Assembly (NCBI GenBank): GCA_004552385.1
Contig: SFOL01000020.1
Span: forward strand, 1 to 24,840
Source of the DNA: Bacteroidales bacterium
GTDB lineage: Bacteria > Bacteroidota > Bacteroidia > Bacteroidales > Marinilabiliaceae
Direction: 5' to 3'
DNA: 24,840 nt
Of the stretch, positions 7,399 to 15,538 are shown one piece after another; position 1 is the first letter of the stretch, and every line of letters begins with the position of its first letter. Position numbers and translations under genes: made by a program. The notes below the pieces were generated by a model, which saw only the letters and a program-made list of their open reading frames with translations, was not told the DNA's origin and made no database searches.

Positions 7399-8331
7399 TT
7401 AGAACAGGCTTCCGCTCTCGCAGGTGATGTCGTCGATCATGCAGTAGTTGAGGCCGTTTGTGCCATCGCCGTAGTCCTCAAGTGAGAATGAGCTGACTGT
7501 CTTGCCCGTCGACGGGTCTACAACCTGGAGCACGCACTCGAACACGTAATAGTCCTCCACGTCGTCGAGGTCCACGTACTGCCAGTCCTTTTTCACCGTC
7601 CAGTTGCCGTTGGCATCAGTCTTGGCCAAGACGGCGTAGTTCTTAGCCTTGACGTCGCTTTCCTTCACGTTGGTCTTAAGCATGTTTGCGAATGCGCTCC
7701 AACTGCTCAAGCCGATGGTTTTGATGTAGGCGTAGACCACAAAGCGGATTTCGACGTTCTTGGGCGAGCTGGATACACCCAGCGCTGTGCGCCCCTCTTC
7801 TGTGGTGAGAAGGTTGTAGGCGGCCGTCGGGCATACCCACAATCCCTTCATGTCGCCAGTGTTCAATAAGCCCAAGGCAGCTGAAAGGCTCACAGAAAAG
7901 TGCCTGCGCATGAAGAGCGCGCGGCAGAGGGTGCCGCTGTTGCAGACGAGCGCGCCCGAGCCGCTGCGGTATGTCCCGCACGCCGGGCGGAAGTAATCGT
8001 ACGCTTCATCATCGGCAGTGAACGCGGTGGGGCATATGCCGCCGTAGAAGTTCTCGAACATCTCTTCGCTTATCTGCATGTTGGGGGTTATTTCCGTAGT
8101 GTCGGCAGACATGTAGCAGGTCACGTCGGTGTAGCCGTTCACGTCAGACAGCATGAAGGCGTTCAAACCCAACTTTTGGGCGGCAGTCTGGGCTCCCGGG
8201 ATGTATGACACCTGGTTGATGGTCGTGAAATCGGCAACGTAGTCCTTGTCGTCGTCATCGTCGTCGTCATGGCATGCGGTGAATGAGAGGGCGCACGCCG
8301 CAGCCATTGCCATTGCAAGGTATTTCTTCAT
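7399..8331 (-). CDS. Poly-Asp-tagged lipoprotein of unknown function
   Basis: The 310-residue protein has a clear lipoprotein signal peptide with lipobox FTAC and Cys20, followed by His and seven Asp in a row (residues 22-28). A run of acidic residues just after the lipid cysteine is the known surface-export signal of Bacteroidota lipoproteins, so an outer-face location is likely. The mature part has several Cys (about 72, 100, 118, 129 and 135), aromatic residues and a C-terminal region ending LNYCMIDDITCESGSLF that looks like a beta-sandwich closing strand. A faint resemblance to DUF4465 proteins was considered but is not firm. It stands alone, converging on the terminator at 7336-7372. Confidence 0.75.
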   Translation of the reverse strand: MKKYLAMAMAAACALSFTACHDDDDDDDKDYVADFTTINQVSYIPGAQTAAQKLGLNAFMLSDVNGYTDVTCYMSADTTEITPNMQISEEMFENFYGGICPTAFTADDEAYDYFRPACGTYRSGSGALVCNSGTLCRALFMRRHFSVSLSAALGLLNTGDMKGLWVCPTAAYNLLTTEEGRTALGVSSSPKNVEIRFVVYAYIKTIGLSSWSAFANMLKTNVKESDVKAKNYAVLAKTDANGNWTVKKDWQYVDLDDVEDYYVFECVLQVVDPSTGKTVSSFSLEDYGDGTNGLNYCMIDDITCESGSLF

Positions 8332-8465
8332 GGTTTGATGAATTGATATTTTTAGTCGTTTGCCGGTTTTTTACGTGTCAACGGGTAAATAGTTGCGTTT
8401 GCGCCATGTGCCGCCGCGGTCGTAAGTCTCCCCCGCCTTTGGGCTGCGAGTGTCTTTACCCTGGT

Positions 8466-8534
8466 ATGTTTAATTTATTGATTCTTGGCTTTTTAGTTCT
8501 TTCTGCACTATGGTTTTGGCAAGTGCGCCGTTAG
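8466..8534 (+). CDS. Possible 22-residue hydrophobic membrane peptide
   Basis: ATG 8466 opens a 22-codon frame ending at TAG 8532-8534. The peptide is almost wholly hydrophobic (NLLILGFLVLSALWFW) and ends Gln-Val-Arg-Arg, the make-up of a small single-pass membrane protein with positive residues at the C-terminus. Against it: no clear ribosome-binding site, no promoter at a sensible distance, and an AT-rich stretch where hydrophobic codons arise by chance. Confidence 0.2.
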   Translation: MFNLLILGFLVLSALWFWQVRR

Positions 8535-8545
8535 CTGTTCCCGCC

Positions 8546-8616
8546 GTCAAATGCCTATCGTTTTGACTAACGAATGCCATTTTAAAAATATTTAATTAGC
8601 AAACGCCCGTTTTGAC
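8546..8616. repeat. TTTGAC repeats, possible operator
   Basis: GTCAAA (8546-8551) and TTTGAC (8562-8567) form a perfect inverted repeat with a 10-base spacer. CGTTTTGAC at 8559-8567 recurs exactly at 8608-8616. The copies sit upstream of the asnS promoter element and might be a regulator site. No regulator can be named. Confidence 0.25.
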
Positions 8617-8660
8617 GTGAATTATAACTATCGCACGTCTTTTTTGTCACAACATATCAC

Positions 8661-8668
8661 TATATTTG
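8661..8668 (+). promoter_or_regulatory. Candidate asnS promoter -7 element
   Basis: TATATTTG matches the Bacteroidota -7 consensus TAnnTTTG exactly. A TTTTTG stretch lies just upstream, but the spacing (14 bases) is shorter than the usual 19-21, so the -33 element is uncertain. It leaves an untranslated leader of about 110 bases before asnS. Confidence 0.4.
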
Positions 8669-8783
8669 CTGAAAAATAGTTCGTACGCAATCGGCGGCGG
8701 GCTTAGTTATTAGGCGATAAGCATCACTTCATAAAACATAGAATTAAGGTCTCGACAGAGGCCTCCATAGTTTTTATCATATC

Positions 8784-10178
8784 ATGCGTCCAAAGAGAAT
8801 CATTGAGATTATGCGCGAGGCCGCCACAGGCACGCAGGTCACGGTCATGGGCTGGGTCAGGACCCGCCGAGATAGCAAGCAAGTCAGTTTCGTCGCCATG
8901 AACGACGGCTCGACCGTAGCTAATCTTCAGATCGTCATAGACACTGCCAATGCTGACGAGGAGACCCTCAAGCGCATCACGACGGGCGCATGCCTCAGCG
9001 TGAAAGGCCAGCTCGTGGAAAGCCAGGGCAAGGGGCAGAGTGTAGAGGTACAGGCTCAGAGCATCGAGGTGCTCGGCGACTCCGACGCGACCTACCCGCT
9101 CCAGAAGAAAGGCCACACGTGGGAGTTCCTCCGCGACACGGCGCACCTGCGACCCCGCACCAACACCTTCGGAGCCGTCTTCCGCATCCGGAACCAAATG
9201 GCCTTCGCCATCCACAAGTTCTTTCATGACAAGGGGTTCGTCTACTTCCACACCCCGCTCATCACCAGCTCGGACTGTGAGGGCGCCGGACAGATGTTCC
9301 AAGTGACGACACTCGACCTGGAGAACCTGCCCAAAAATCAGGAGGGCAAGACCGACTACACGCAAGACTTCTTCGGCCGTCGCACAAGCCTCACCGTCTC
9401 CGGACAGCTTGAGGGCGAGCTCGCCGCGACGGCGCTCGGCGCCATTTACACCTTCGGACCCACATTCCGCGCCGAGAATTCCAACACTCCGCGACACCTC
9501 GCCGAGTTCTGGATGATTGAGCCTGAGATGGCTTTCTACGACATTAAGGACAACATGGACCTGGCTGAGGAGTTCATAAAGTTCTGCGTGCAGTGGGCGC
9601 TTGACAACTGCATGGACGACCTCGAGTTCCTCAACAAGATGATTGACAAGGAGCTCATCGAGCGCCTCAAGTTCGTCACGACACATGACTTCGTCCGACT
9701 GCCGTACACCGAGGGCATAAAGATCCTTGAAGATGCCGTGGCCAAGGGCCGCAAGTTCGAGTTCCCGGTCTTCTGGGGTGCCGACCTCGCTTCCGAGCAC
9801 GAGCGTTATCTCGTCGAGGAGCATTTCAAGAAGCCTGTGATCCTCACTGACTACCCGAAGGAGATCAAAGCGTTCTACATGAAGCAGAACGAGGATGGAA
9901 AGACAGTCCGCGCCATGGATGTCCTCTTCCCGCGCATCGGCGAGATCATCGGCGGATCTGAGCGTGAGGCCGACTATGGCAAGCTCATGCAGCGCATCGA
10001 GGAGCTGAACATCCCGATGAAAGACATGTGGTGGTATCTTGACACGCGTAGGTACGGGTCTTGCCCCCACTCTGGTTTCGGCCTCGGCTTCGAGAGGCTC
10101 ATCCTCTTCGTCACAGGCATGGCGAACATCAGGGACGTCATCCCGTTCCCGCGCACACCGGGGCGCGCCGAGTTCTAA
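8784..10178 (+). CDS. asnS: Asparagine--tRNA ligase
   Basis: The 464-residue class IIb aminoacyl-tRNA synthetase charges tRNA-Asn with asparagine. An N-terminal OB-fold anticodon-binding domain (about 18-95) precedes the catalytic domain. Motif 2 is seen as FGPTFRAENSNTPRHLAEFW (224-243) and motif 3 as GFGLGFERLI (431-440). The YPLQKKGHTWEFLRD junction and the C-terminal RTPGRAEF are typical of AsnRS rather than AspRS. Length is normal. Codons end mostly in C or G, as expected for a well-expressed gene. It is followed 53 bases later by a Nudix gene on the same strand. Confidence 0.97.
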   Translation: MRPKRIIEIMREAATGTQVTVMGWVRTRRDSKQVSFVAMNDGSTVANLQIVIDTANADEETLKRITTGACLSVKGQLVESQGKGQSVEVQAQSIEVLGDSDATYPLQKKGHTWEFLRDTAHLRPRTNTFGAVFRIRNQMAFAIHKFFHDKGFVYFHTPLITSSDCEGAGQMFQVTTLDLENLPKNQEGKTDYTQDFFGRRTSLTVSGQLEGELAATALGAIYTFGPTFRAENSNTPRHLAEFWMIEPEMAFYDIKDNMDLAEEFIKFCVQWALDNCMDDLEFLNKMIDKELIERLKFVTTHDFVRLPYTEGIKILEDAVAKGRKFEFPVFWGADLASEHERYLVEEHFKKPVILTDYPKEIKAFYMKQNEDGKTVRAMDVLFPRIGEIIGGSEREADYGKLMQRIEELNIPMKDMWWYLDTRRYGSCPHSGFGLGFERLILFVTGMANIRDVIPFPRTPGRAEF

Positions 10179-10231
10179 GGCCCGCCTCGTCTCCCCCCAA
10201 AAATGAAAGAAACCAATAAGAGACACATCAG

Positions 10232-10834
10232 ATGAAGATATTCTTTAACGACAGGCACATTAAGCTTGACGCCATGAGCTTCGCCACCGTCGGTTACCAG
10301 TCTGTGGAATTCTTCACGGACGTTGACCAGCTGAAGCTCTTTGTCGACAGGTTTGTGGCCGATGAGAATGTGCCGGACACTTGCATCCTTGCCGACAACG
10401 TGAGTGAACTCAAAAAGGCTTTCTTGTCTCTCTTCCCGCTCATTCATGCCGCTGGCGGGGTCATCCATGATGGCGACGACGAGTATCTCGTCATTGACCG
10501 CAAGGGCTACGCCGACCTGCCTAAAGGCAAGGCGGAGGCGGGAGAGGGCCCTGTGGAGACCGCCATGCGCGAGGTCATGGAGGAGACCGGGCTTAAGGGC
10601 GTCAACGTCATCGACCGAATTGGTGAGACGTATCACACTTACCTCCTTGACGGCAAGATTGTGCTCAAAGAAACCGTATGGTTCTCAATGTCCGTGCCGG
10701 GCAGGCCCAAACTGACGCCAGAGACTGCCGAGGGCATCACCAACGCAAGATGGGTGGGTCGAAAGCTTATGGGCGACGAGGCTAAGAAGACGTACAAGTC
10801 GCTAAGAGACCTGTTCATATCCGTCAGCCTGTAA
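10232..10834 (+). CDS. Nudix hydrolase
   Basis: The 200-residue protein has a perfect Nudix box at residues 99-121 (G-x5-E-x7-REVMEETGL), with the metal-binding glutamates in REVMEE. About 70 residues precede the Nudix fold and include a small alpha/beta-like region that is not recognised. Nudix enzymes cleave nucleoside diphosphates linked to another group; the substrate cannot be read from this sequence. The stretch YLVIDRKGYADLPKGKAEAG is like other Bacteroidota Nudix proteins annotated only by family. It probably shares a transcript with asnS and ends before a terminator at 10877-10915. Confidence 0.93.
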   Translation: MKIFFNDRHIKLDAMSFATVGYQSVEFFTDVDQLKLFVDRFVADENVPDTCILADNVSELKKAFLSLFPLIHAAGGVIHDGDDEYLVIDRKGYADLPKGKAEAGEGPVETAMREVMEETGLKGVNVIDRIGETYHTYLLDGKIVLKETVWFSMSVPGRPKLTPETAEGITNARWVGRKLMGDEAKKTYKSLRDLFISVSL

Positions 10835-10876
10835 GTAGTATACCCGGCCTCTTGAGGTTGATAACGTTAATGACAC

Positions 10877-10922
10877 AAGGGGTGCCGCGTCAATTGTCAG
10901 GCGCGGCGCCCTTTTGCTTTTT
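10877..10922 (+). terminator. Rho-independent terminator after the Nudix gene
   Basis: AAGGGGTGCCGCG (10877-10889) pairs with CGCGGCGCCCTTT (10902-10914) through 13 pairs including two G-T wobbles, with a 12-base loop, followed by a TTTTGCTTTTT tract. It separates the asnS-Nudix unit from the glycosyltransferase gene. Confidence 0.8.
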
Positions 10923-10970
10923 CTATGTGGCCTGGCTAAGTGGCCTGGTTTAACGCAAATGGTATAAGCA

Positions 10971-12005
10971 ATGGCAAACAAGACGGCGGTCGTCATTCTG
11001 AATTGGAATGGCAAGGAGCTGATGAGGCGGTATCTGCCTGCGGTGATTGAGAACAGTGAGGCCGCGGGCGGGGTTGACGTGGTGGTGGCGGACAATGCGT
11101 CTGCCGACGGAAGTTTGGATATGTTGCGACAGGAGTTTCCGCAGGTGACGGTCATCGCTCTCGACCAGAATTATGGCTTCGCCGAGGGCTATAACCGCGC
11201 CTTGCGACAGCTGCCGCACGAGTACGTGGTGCTGCTGAACTCCGACGTGGCTCCCGCCCCGGGATGGCTCGCCCCGCTGGTCGCGCTTCTCGATGGCGAC
11301 GCGTCAGTCGGGGCTTGCGGGCCTAAGCTGCTCGACGACAAGGCGCATGAGATGTTCGAGTACGCGGGCGCCGCCGGCGGCTACATTGACAGGTTTGGCT
11401 ACCCGTTCTGCCGCGGAAGGGTGCTCGACTGCGTTGAGGAAGACTCCGGACAATATGATTCCGACGCTGACGTCCTATGGGTCAGCGGCGCGGCTCTTAT
11501 GCTACGCAGGGAGCTTTATTGCGCGGCGGGAGGCCTCGACTCTGATTTTTTTGCTCACATGGAGGAGATCGACCTCTGCTGGAGGCTGCGCAATATGGGT
11601 TTGCGCATTGTGGCGTGCTGCGGCAGTGGGGCAAAAGTTTACCATCTCGGCGGAGCCACGCTCAGCTCGGCCAACCCGCGCAAGGCGTACCTCAACTTTA
11701 GGAACAACCTGACCATGCTCGTCAAGAACTACAACGGCCGGATGTGGTGGGCGGTGGTCTTCTTCCGCCTTGTCTTAGACGGCGTGGCGGGAGCCAAGTA
11801 CCTCCTGAGCGGGCAGGGGGCTTTCTGCGCGGCTATTGTCAGGGCGCATTGGAGCTTTTTCGGGACTCTCCGCCAGAGCCTTGCCAAGAGGGCGGTACTC
11901 AAGGCGGGGCGGGGACGTGAGCTCGTGCCCGAGGTCCGTCATTACAGCATGCTGTGGCGCTTTTTCGCCTTAGGGCGCAAGACGTTCAGCCGCATGGATG
12001 GCTGA
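10971..12005 (+). CDS. Family 2 glycosyltransferase
   Basis: The 344-residue protein has a GT-A fold (about 4-230) with the nucleotide-sugar motifs of GT2 enzymes: VVILNWNG at the N-terminus, VVADNASADGS (38-48), the DxD-like LLNSDV (88-93), and the acceptor/catalytic region HMEEIDLCWRLRNMG (196-210). The C-terminal 90 residues contain a hydrophobic or amphipathic region (about 258-280) that may associate with the membrane. It resembles rhamnosyltransferase-like members that build O-antigen, capsule or glycoprotein glycans. Donor and acceptor are unknown. It stands alone, between a terminator and a convergent gene 18 bases away. Confidence 0.9.
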   Translation: MANKTAVVILNWNGKELMRRYLPAVIENSEAAGGVDVVVADNASADGSLDMLRQEFPQVTVIALDQNYGFAEGYNRALRQLPHEYVVLLNSDVAPAPGWLAPLVALLDGDASVGACGPKLLDDKAHEMFEYAGAAGGYIDRFGYPFCRGRVLDCVEEDSGQYDSDADVLWVSGAALMLRRELYCAAGGLDSDFFAHMEEIDLCWRLRNMGLRIVACCGSGAKVYHLGGATLSSANPRKAYLNFRNNLTMLVKNYNGRMWWAVVFFRLVLDGVAGAKYLLSGQGAFCAAIVRAHWSFFGTLRQSLAKRAVLKAGRGRELVPEVRHYSMLWRFFALGRKTFSRMDG

Positions 12006-12023
12006 GCCTCGGCCTTCGCGCCG

Positions 12024-12818
12024 CTATGCGAAGTGTGGCAGGATGAGTTTGCGGAAGTCGTCGGCGCAGGCGGCGTTTGAAGCCACCATCTCTCGCCCGA
12101 AGATATAGTCGTTTCCGCCCTTGAAGTCGGTCAGCACGCCCCCGGCCTCGGTGACAAGCAGGCAGCCGGCGGCCACGTCGTAGGGTTTCAAGTCATACTC
12201 GAAAAACGCCTCGTAGCGGCCGCACGCCACGTAGGCCATGTCGGTGGCTGCCGACCCCAGACGGCGCACACCGGCCGTCTCGCGCATGGTGTCGCGCAAG
12301 GCCGGCATATATTGCTCCATCCTGCTGAAATCGGAATAAGGGAAGCCCGTCGCCACGAGAGCAGAGTCCAGCCGAGTCTCCGACACTCTTATCGGTTCGC
12401 CATCCAGGCTGGCACCGCCGCCCAGGGTGGCCGCGAATAGTTCGTCGCGACTCATCTCGTATATCACACCCACTGTCACCACTCCGTCTTCCATAAGCGC
12501 CACGCTGATGGCGAATGGAGGTTGGGCGTGTATGAAGTTCGTCGTGCCGTCTATCGGGTCCACAATCCAGTCAAGATGCGCGCCGCGCCCGGTCCGCGTA
12601 TTCTCCTCGGCTATGAAGCCCGCGGCCGGGACCACCTGCTCAAGCTCCGCCACCAGCATGCGCTCGCTCATCTTGTCCAGCTGGGTCACGAAGTCATGCC
12701 GGCCCTTAGACTCGATTGTTACACCTCCCGCCTGGCGCAGCCTCCATATGTGTCGCCCCACACGGCGCGCTATGTCTGACACCTCGCGGCATATGCGCCG
12801 CAGCTCTTTCTGTTCCAT
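12024..12818 (-). CDS. Inositol monophosphatase family protein
   Basis: From ATG 12818 the product is 264 residues, the family's usual size. The open frame continues upstream to 12944, but those residues are not family-like. The metal-binding motifs are intact: Glu71 in IAEEN, Asp87 and Asp90 in WIVDPIDGTTNF, and Asp214 in the second motif PYDVAAG (Trp replaced by Tyr). Enzymes of this family remove phosphate from inositol phosphates, and related members act on 3'-phosphoadenosine 5'-phosphate or sugar phosphates; the substrate here is not determined. It converges with the glycosyltransferase gene and diverges from the DUF3467 gene. Confidence 0.92.
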   Translation of the reverse strand: MEQKELRRICREVSDIARRVGRHIWRLRQAGGVTIESKGRHDFVTQLDKMSERMLVAELEQVVPAAGFIAEENTRTGRGAHLDWIVDPIDGTTNFIHAQPPFAISVALMEDGVVTVGVIYEMSRDELFAATLGGGASLDGEPIRVSETRLDSALVATGFPYSDFSRMEQYMPALRDTMRETAGVRRLGSAATDMAYVACGRYEAFFEYDLKPYDVAAGCLLVTEAGGVLTDFKGGNDYIFGREMVASNAACADDFRKLILPHFA

Positions 12819-12916
12819 AATATCGTTTGATGTGTTACCTCTGCCATTCGTTTGGCGTTGCTTGGCGGGGTATAATAATGCCATGCGGGCATGACCCCGC
12901 GTAATGCGCTTTTTGC

Positions 12917-12924
12917 TATCTTTA
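12917..12924 (+). promoter_or_regulatory. Weak candidate -7 element for the DUF3467 gene
   Basis: TATCTTTA differs from the Bacteroidota TAnnTTTG element at the last base. It is about 77 bases upstream of ATG 13001. No matching -33 element was found. Confidence 0.25.
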
Positions 12925-13000
12925 CCATGTGCGCCTCTTCGCACCTGCGCCTTGCGAGAGGACGGAGAAGCGACCCCCTAAAATAAAATGAAAAAAAGAA

Positions 13001-13312
13001 ATGGAAGAGCAGCAGGATAAGAAAATTAACATCAACCTCACGCCAGACGTGGCGAATGGGACATATGCCAACCTCGCGGTCATTGCGCACTCGCAGTCGG
13101 AGTTTGTGCTCGACTTCATAAGCACATTGCCAGGCCAGAGGCCGACCGTCAAGTCGCGCATTATCATGACGCCGGGCAACGTGAAGCGTCTCCTTGCGGC
13201 TCTGGCGCAAAACGTCGAGAATTATGAGCGTCAGCACGGCCCCGTCCAAGACGGGCAGACGCAAGACATCTCTATACCGTTCGGTTTCAGCGGGAATAAG
13301 GGTGACGCCTAA
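13001..13312 (+). CDS. DUF3467 family protein
   Basis: The 103-residue protein matches the pattern of the small DUF3467 family: an acidic/basic start with KININLTPDVANGTYANLA, then AVIAHSQSEFVLDFISTLPG, then RIIMTPGNVKRLLAALAQNV and a C-terminal helix. Length is normal. The function of the family is unknown, and it is common in Bacteroidota. It is read alone on the plus strand, and its stop codon overlaps the stop codon of the convergent ABC exporter gene by two bases. Confidence 0.9.
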   Translation: MEEQQDKKININLTPDVANGTYANLAVIAHSQSEFVLDFISTLPGQRPTVKSRIIMTPGNVKRLLAALAQNVENYERQHGPVQDGQTQDISIPFGFSGNKGDA

Positions 13313-14991
13313 CCGAGGTCTATGATCCTGTCGGCCGCGTCAAGCGTCTCGCACAGGTGAGACACGATGATAACCGTCCGACCCTCGCTCCTGAGCTTGG
13401 CTATGTTCTTCTGCATGGTCAGCCTGGCGCGGGGGTCGAGTGCGCTCGCCGCCTCGTCAAATATCACAATCTCGGCGCGGGAGAAGTATATGCGGGCCTG
13501 CGCCAGCCGTTGCCACTCGCCGCGGCTGAACATCTCTGAGCCGGGAAACTCGTTGCCGAGTTCTGTGTCATACCCGTTCGGCAGGCTGCTTATCAGATTG
13601 TCAATGTCTGCCGCCGAGGCCGCTGCGCGAATCTTTCCCGTCTCCGCGCCCGTCCGAATGTCGCCGAAGTGTATGTTCTCTTTCGCCGTGGCGCAATACA
13701 CTCTGAAGTCTTGAAACACGGCGCAAACGTTTCGGCTGAGCTCTTCGGGGCTGATGTCCGACACTGCCGTGCCGTCTATTGCCACGATGCCGGAGTCGGG
13801 GCGTAAGAGGCCGCATAACATCTTGACAATGGTTGACTTGCCCGTGCCGTTTCCGCCGCGTATGCCCACAACCTCGCCACGCCCGATGGTGAAAGACATG
13901 CCCCGCAGGGCGCGGCGGCCCGACCCGGGGTAGCTGAACGACACGTCGCGCACCTCTATGCGCTTGAAGTTCGCGGGGAATGGCGCCTTGCGCGACCTGC
14001 TCGCCCTGAGGTCGAGAAACTCGAAGAGCGAGCGAACATACAGGCCTTGGCTATGCAATGTTATCGAACGCCTCGACATGCTCCCGACGGCCGTCTCGGC
14101 GCGGCGTATGGCCATGAGATACATGGCCAGGGAGCCCACGCTGAGCCCCTCGCCGACGGCCATTACTATCACCACCACGAAAACGGTCATTACGGCCAAC
14201 GTTGACAGTCCCGATGCCAGCACCTGCCGGATCATGCTGCGACGCTTCAGGCCTGTGCGCTCGCCCGCGGCTCGGCGGTGAATGTCGGCATATAGATCCC
14301 TAAACAGATCTGTGAGCCCGAACAGGCGGACCTCTGGCGCATAGCGCGGCTGCGTCAGCACATTATTATAGTAGCGCATCCGACGCTCGTCGGCCGACAG
14401 ACGCTTGTACAGGCCATACGCCGTGCGGGTGTCCCACATGCGCACCGCCACCACGGGGGCCCCCGCCGCCATCACCACCAGAGGCAGCCACCATTTTACC
14501 TGGGTGAGCCATATGCTCATTGCGCAAAAAGTAAGTGACGACTCCACAAGGTTGATGGTCGAGAAGAATATGTTCACCGGCATCTGGGTGGAGCCCGATA
14601 TCGCACGGAACGCCTCTGTCTGGAACTGAGGGCTCTGCATGGTCTGGTAGTCTACCTTGCTCATCTGCGAGTGTATCATGTCCGCCACGCGGCCTTTCAG
14701 CTTCTCGCCAAGCTCGCTGGTGCACCAGTCGCTTAACGCGCTCATGGCGTAAGAGGCGAACAATGCGACGCCAAACGCCGCGAGTGACGGCAGTAACGCC
14801 ATGACGTCCACGCCGTCAGCCGCCGCGCTGACGCTTGCCAACGTGGCATCCACCATGCGCCCCATGGCCCACAGCATAACCAGGGGCAGCAGGGCGTTAA
14901 GCACGACGCTGACACCCGAGGCCGCTGCCCAGGTGGGCGACGACTTCCACACTATCCGAAGCGAGCGGATTATCACTCCTGAATTGCCCAA
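13309..14991 (-). CDS. Peptide-type ABC exporter (fused membrane and ATPase domains)
   Basis: The 560-residue protein joins a membrane domain with about six helices (1-330) to an ATPase domain (345-560). Walker A is GGNGTGKST (379-387), the Q-loop glutamine is Gln427 in VFQDF, Walker B is IVIFDEA with catalytic Glu513, and the switch histidine is His545. The signature reads FSRGEWQ (488-494) instead of LSGGQ; the following Trp-Gln is common in lantibiotic-type exporters. No N-terminal C39 peptidase domain is present. The protein ends only 15 residues after the switch histidine, shorter than the family's usual tail. It is 23 bases after the peptidase-like gene and is probably the exporter of that system. 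The substrate is unknown. Confidence 0.9.
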   Translation of the reverse strand: MGNSGVIIRSLRIVWKSSPTWAAASGVSVVLNALLPLVMLWAMGRMVDATLASVSAAADGVDVMALLPSLAAFGVALFASYAMSALSDWCTSELGEKLKGRVADMIHSQMSKVDYQTMQSPQFQTEAFRAISGSTQMPVNIFFSTINLVESSLTFCAMSIWLTQVKWWLPLVVMAAGAPVVAVRMWDTRTAYGLYKRLSADERRMRYYNNVLTQPRYAPEVRLFGLTDLFRDLYADIHRRAAGERTGLKRRSMIRQVLASGLSTLAVMTVFVVVIVMAVGEGLSVGSLAMYLMAIRRAETAVGSMSRRSITLHSQGLYVRSLFEFLDLRASRSRKAPFPANFKRIEVRDVSFSYPGSGRRALRGMSFTIGRGEVVGIRGGNGTGKSTIVKMLCGLLRPDSGIVAIDGTAVSDISPEELSRNVCAVFQDFRVYCATAKENIHFGDIRTGAETGKIRAAASAADIDNLISSLPNGYDTELGNEFPGSEMFSRGEWQRLAQARIYFSRAEIVIFDEAASALDPRARLTMQKNIAKLRSEGRTVIIVSHLCETLDAADRIIDLG

Positions 14992-15014
14992 TCCGACAAT
15001 GAAAAATTATATGT

Positions 15015-15527
15015 TCAACGGCGGCCCGTCAAGCCTCTCAACGCCCTCATGACCAATATTGCGCACCGCGCCACGATCCCGTTCACTTTGTATGACAGGG
15101 GCGCGGCCGCCCTTAGTGCCATCCAATACAAGCCGCCGCGGTCCGGCACGCGCCTTCTCTTGTGCGTGAAGCGTCCCTCCACATGTGTCACGACCCCCAG
15201 CACCTGGTCTCTGCGCCACGGCGTGTCATCATGTTCCACCGAGTCTCCGCGCGTTATGAGCTTGTCGCCCTGCCGGCCTGTCTTGCGGTGTAATAAGAAT
15301 TCGAACCCTGGCCCGCGGTCTATCACCAGCATGGAGCCGTCTCGCGGCTCCTCATCTTTGCCCATGGGGCGGAACGTCACCATCTCGCGGGGCCAAATGT
15401 ACGGGAACATGCTGATGCCGTCGGCTTTTAGCCTTACGTTAAGACCCTTGCTGATGGCTTTCCGGCTCAGCTCGGTCACCACTTCGCTGTCCAACTTCTT
15501 GTCCGCTCTCGGCGCGCCTTGGGGCAT
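15015..15527 (-). CDS. S24/S26-type peptidase-like protein with Ser-His pattern
   Basis: From ATG 15527, 11 bases after the upstream stop, the product is 170 residues. The nucleophile motif GISMFP places the serine at Ser39. Instead of the lysine of bacterial type I signal peptidases, the second motif reads LLHRKTGRQGDKLITRGDS, placing His80 and the GDS loop (94-96) where Ser-His enzymes such as SipW and archaeal signal peptidases have them. No N-terminal membrane anchor is evident; a moderately hydrophobic C-terminal stretch (about 132-160) might touch the membrane. It could cut the leader from a peptide exported by the neighbouring ABC protein. Catalytic competence is inferred. Confidence 0.8.
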   Translation of the reverse strand: MPQGAPRADKKLDSEVVTELSRKAISKGLNVRLKADGISMFPYIWPREMVTFRPMGKDEEPRDGSMLVIDRGPGFEFLLHRKTGRQGDKLITRGDSVEHDDTPWRRDQVLGVVTHVEGRFTHKRRRVPDRGGLYWMALRAAAPLSYKVNGIVARCAILVMRALRGLTGRR

Positions 15528-15538
15528 TGTCTCTATGG

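Larger units (their letters stand above)
8332..8783. other. AT-rich intergenic region upstream of asnS
   Basis: This 452-base gap between the divergent lipoprotein and asnS genes is clearly richer in A and T than its surroundings. It holds a possible 22-residue hydrophobic ORF (8466-8534), TTTGAC-type repeats (8546-8616), a -7 promoter element (8661-8668), and an untranslated stretch of about 115 bases before asnS. No tRNA, riboswitch or longer gene was recognised. Confidence 0.6.

Noticed and set aside
8724..10226. 500-codon open frame on the minus strand opposite asnS
   Set aside because: It is fully antisense to a clear asnS gene. C/G-ending codons on the sense strand remove stop codons from the antisense frame. 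The translation has no family features.
12819..12944. Extended N-terminus for the inositol monophosphatase-like protein
   Set aside because: The added 42 residues are not family-like, and ATG 12818 gives the usual family length.
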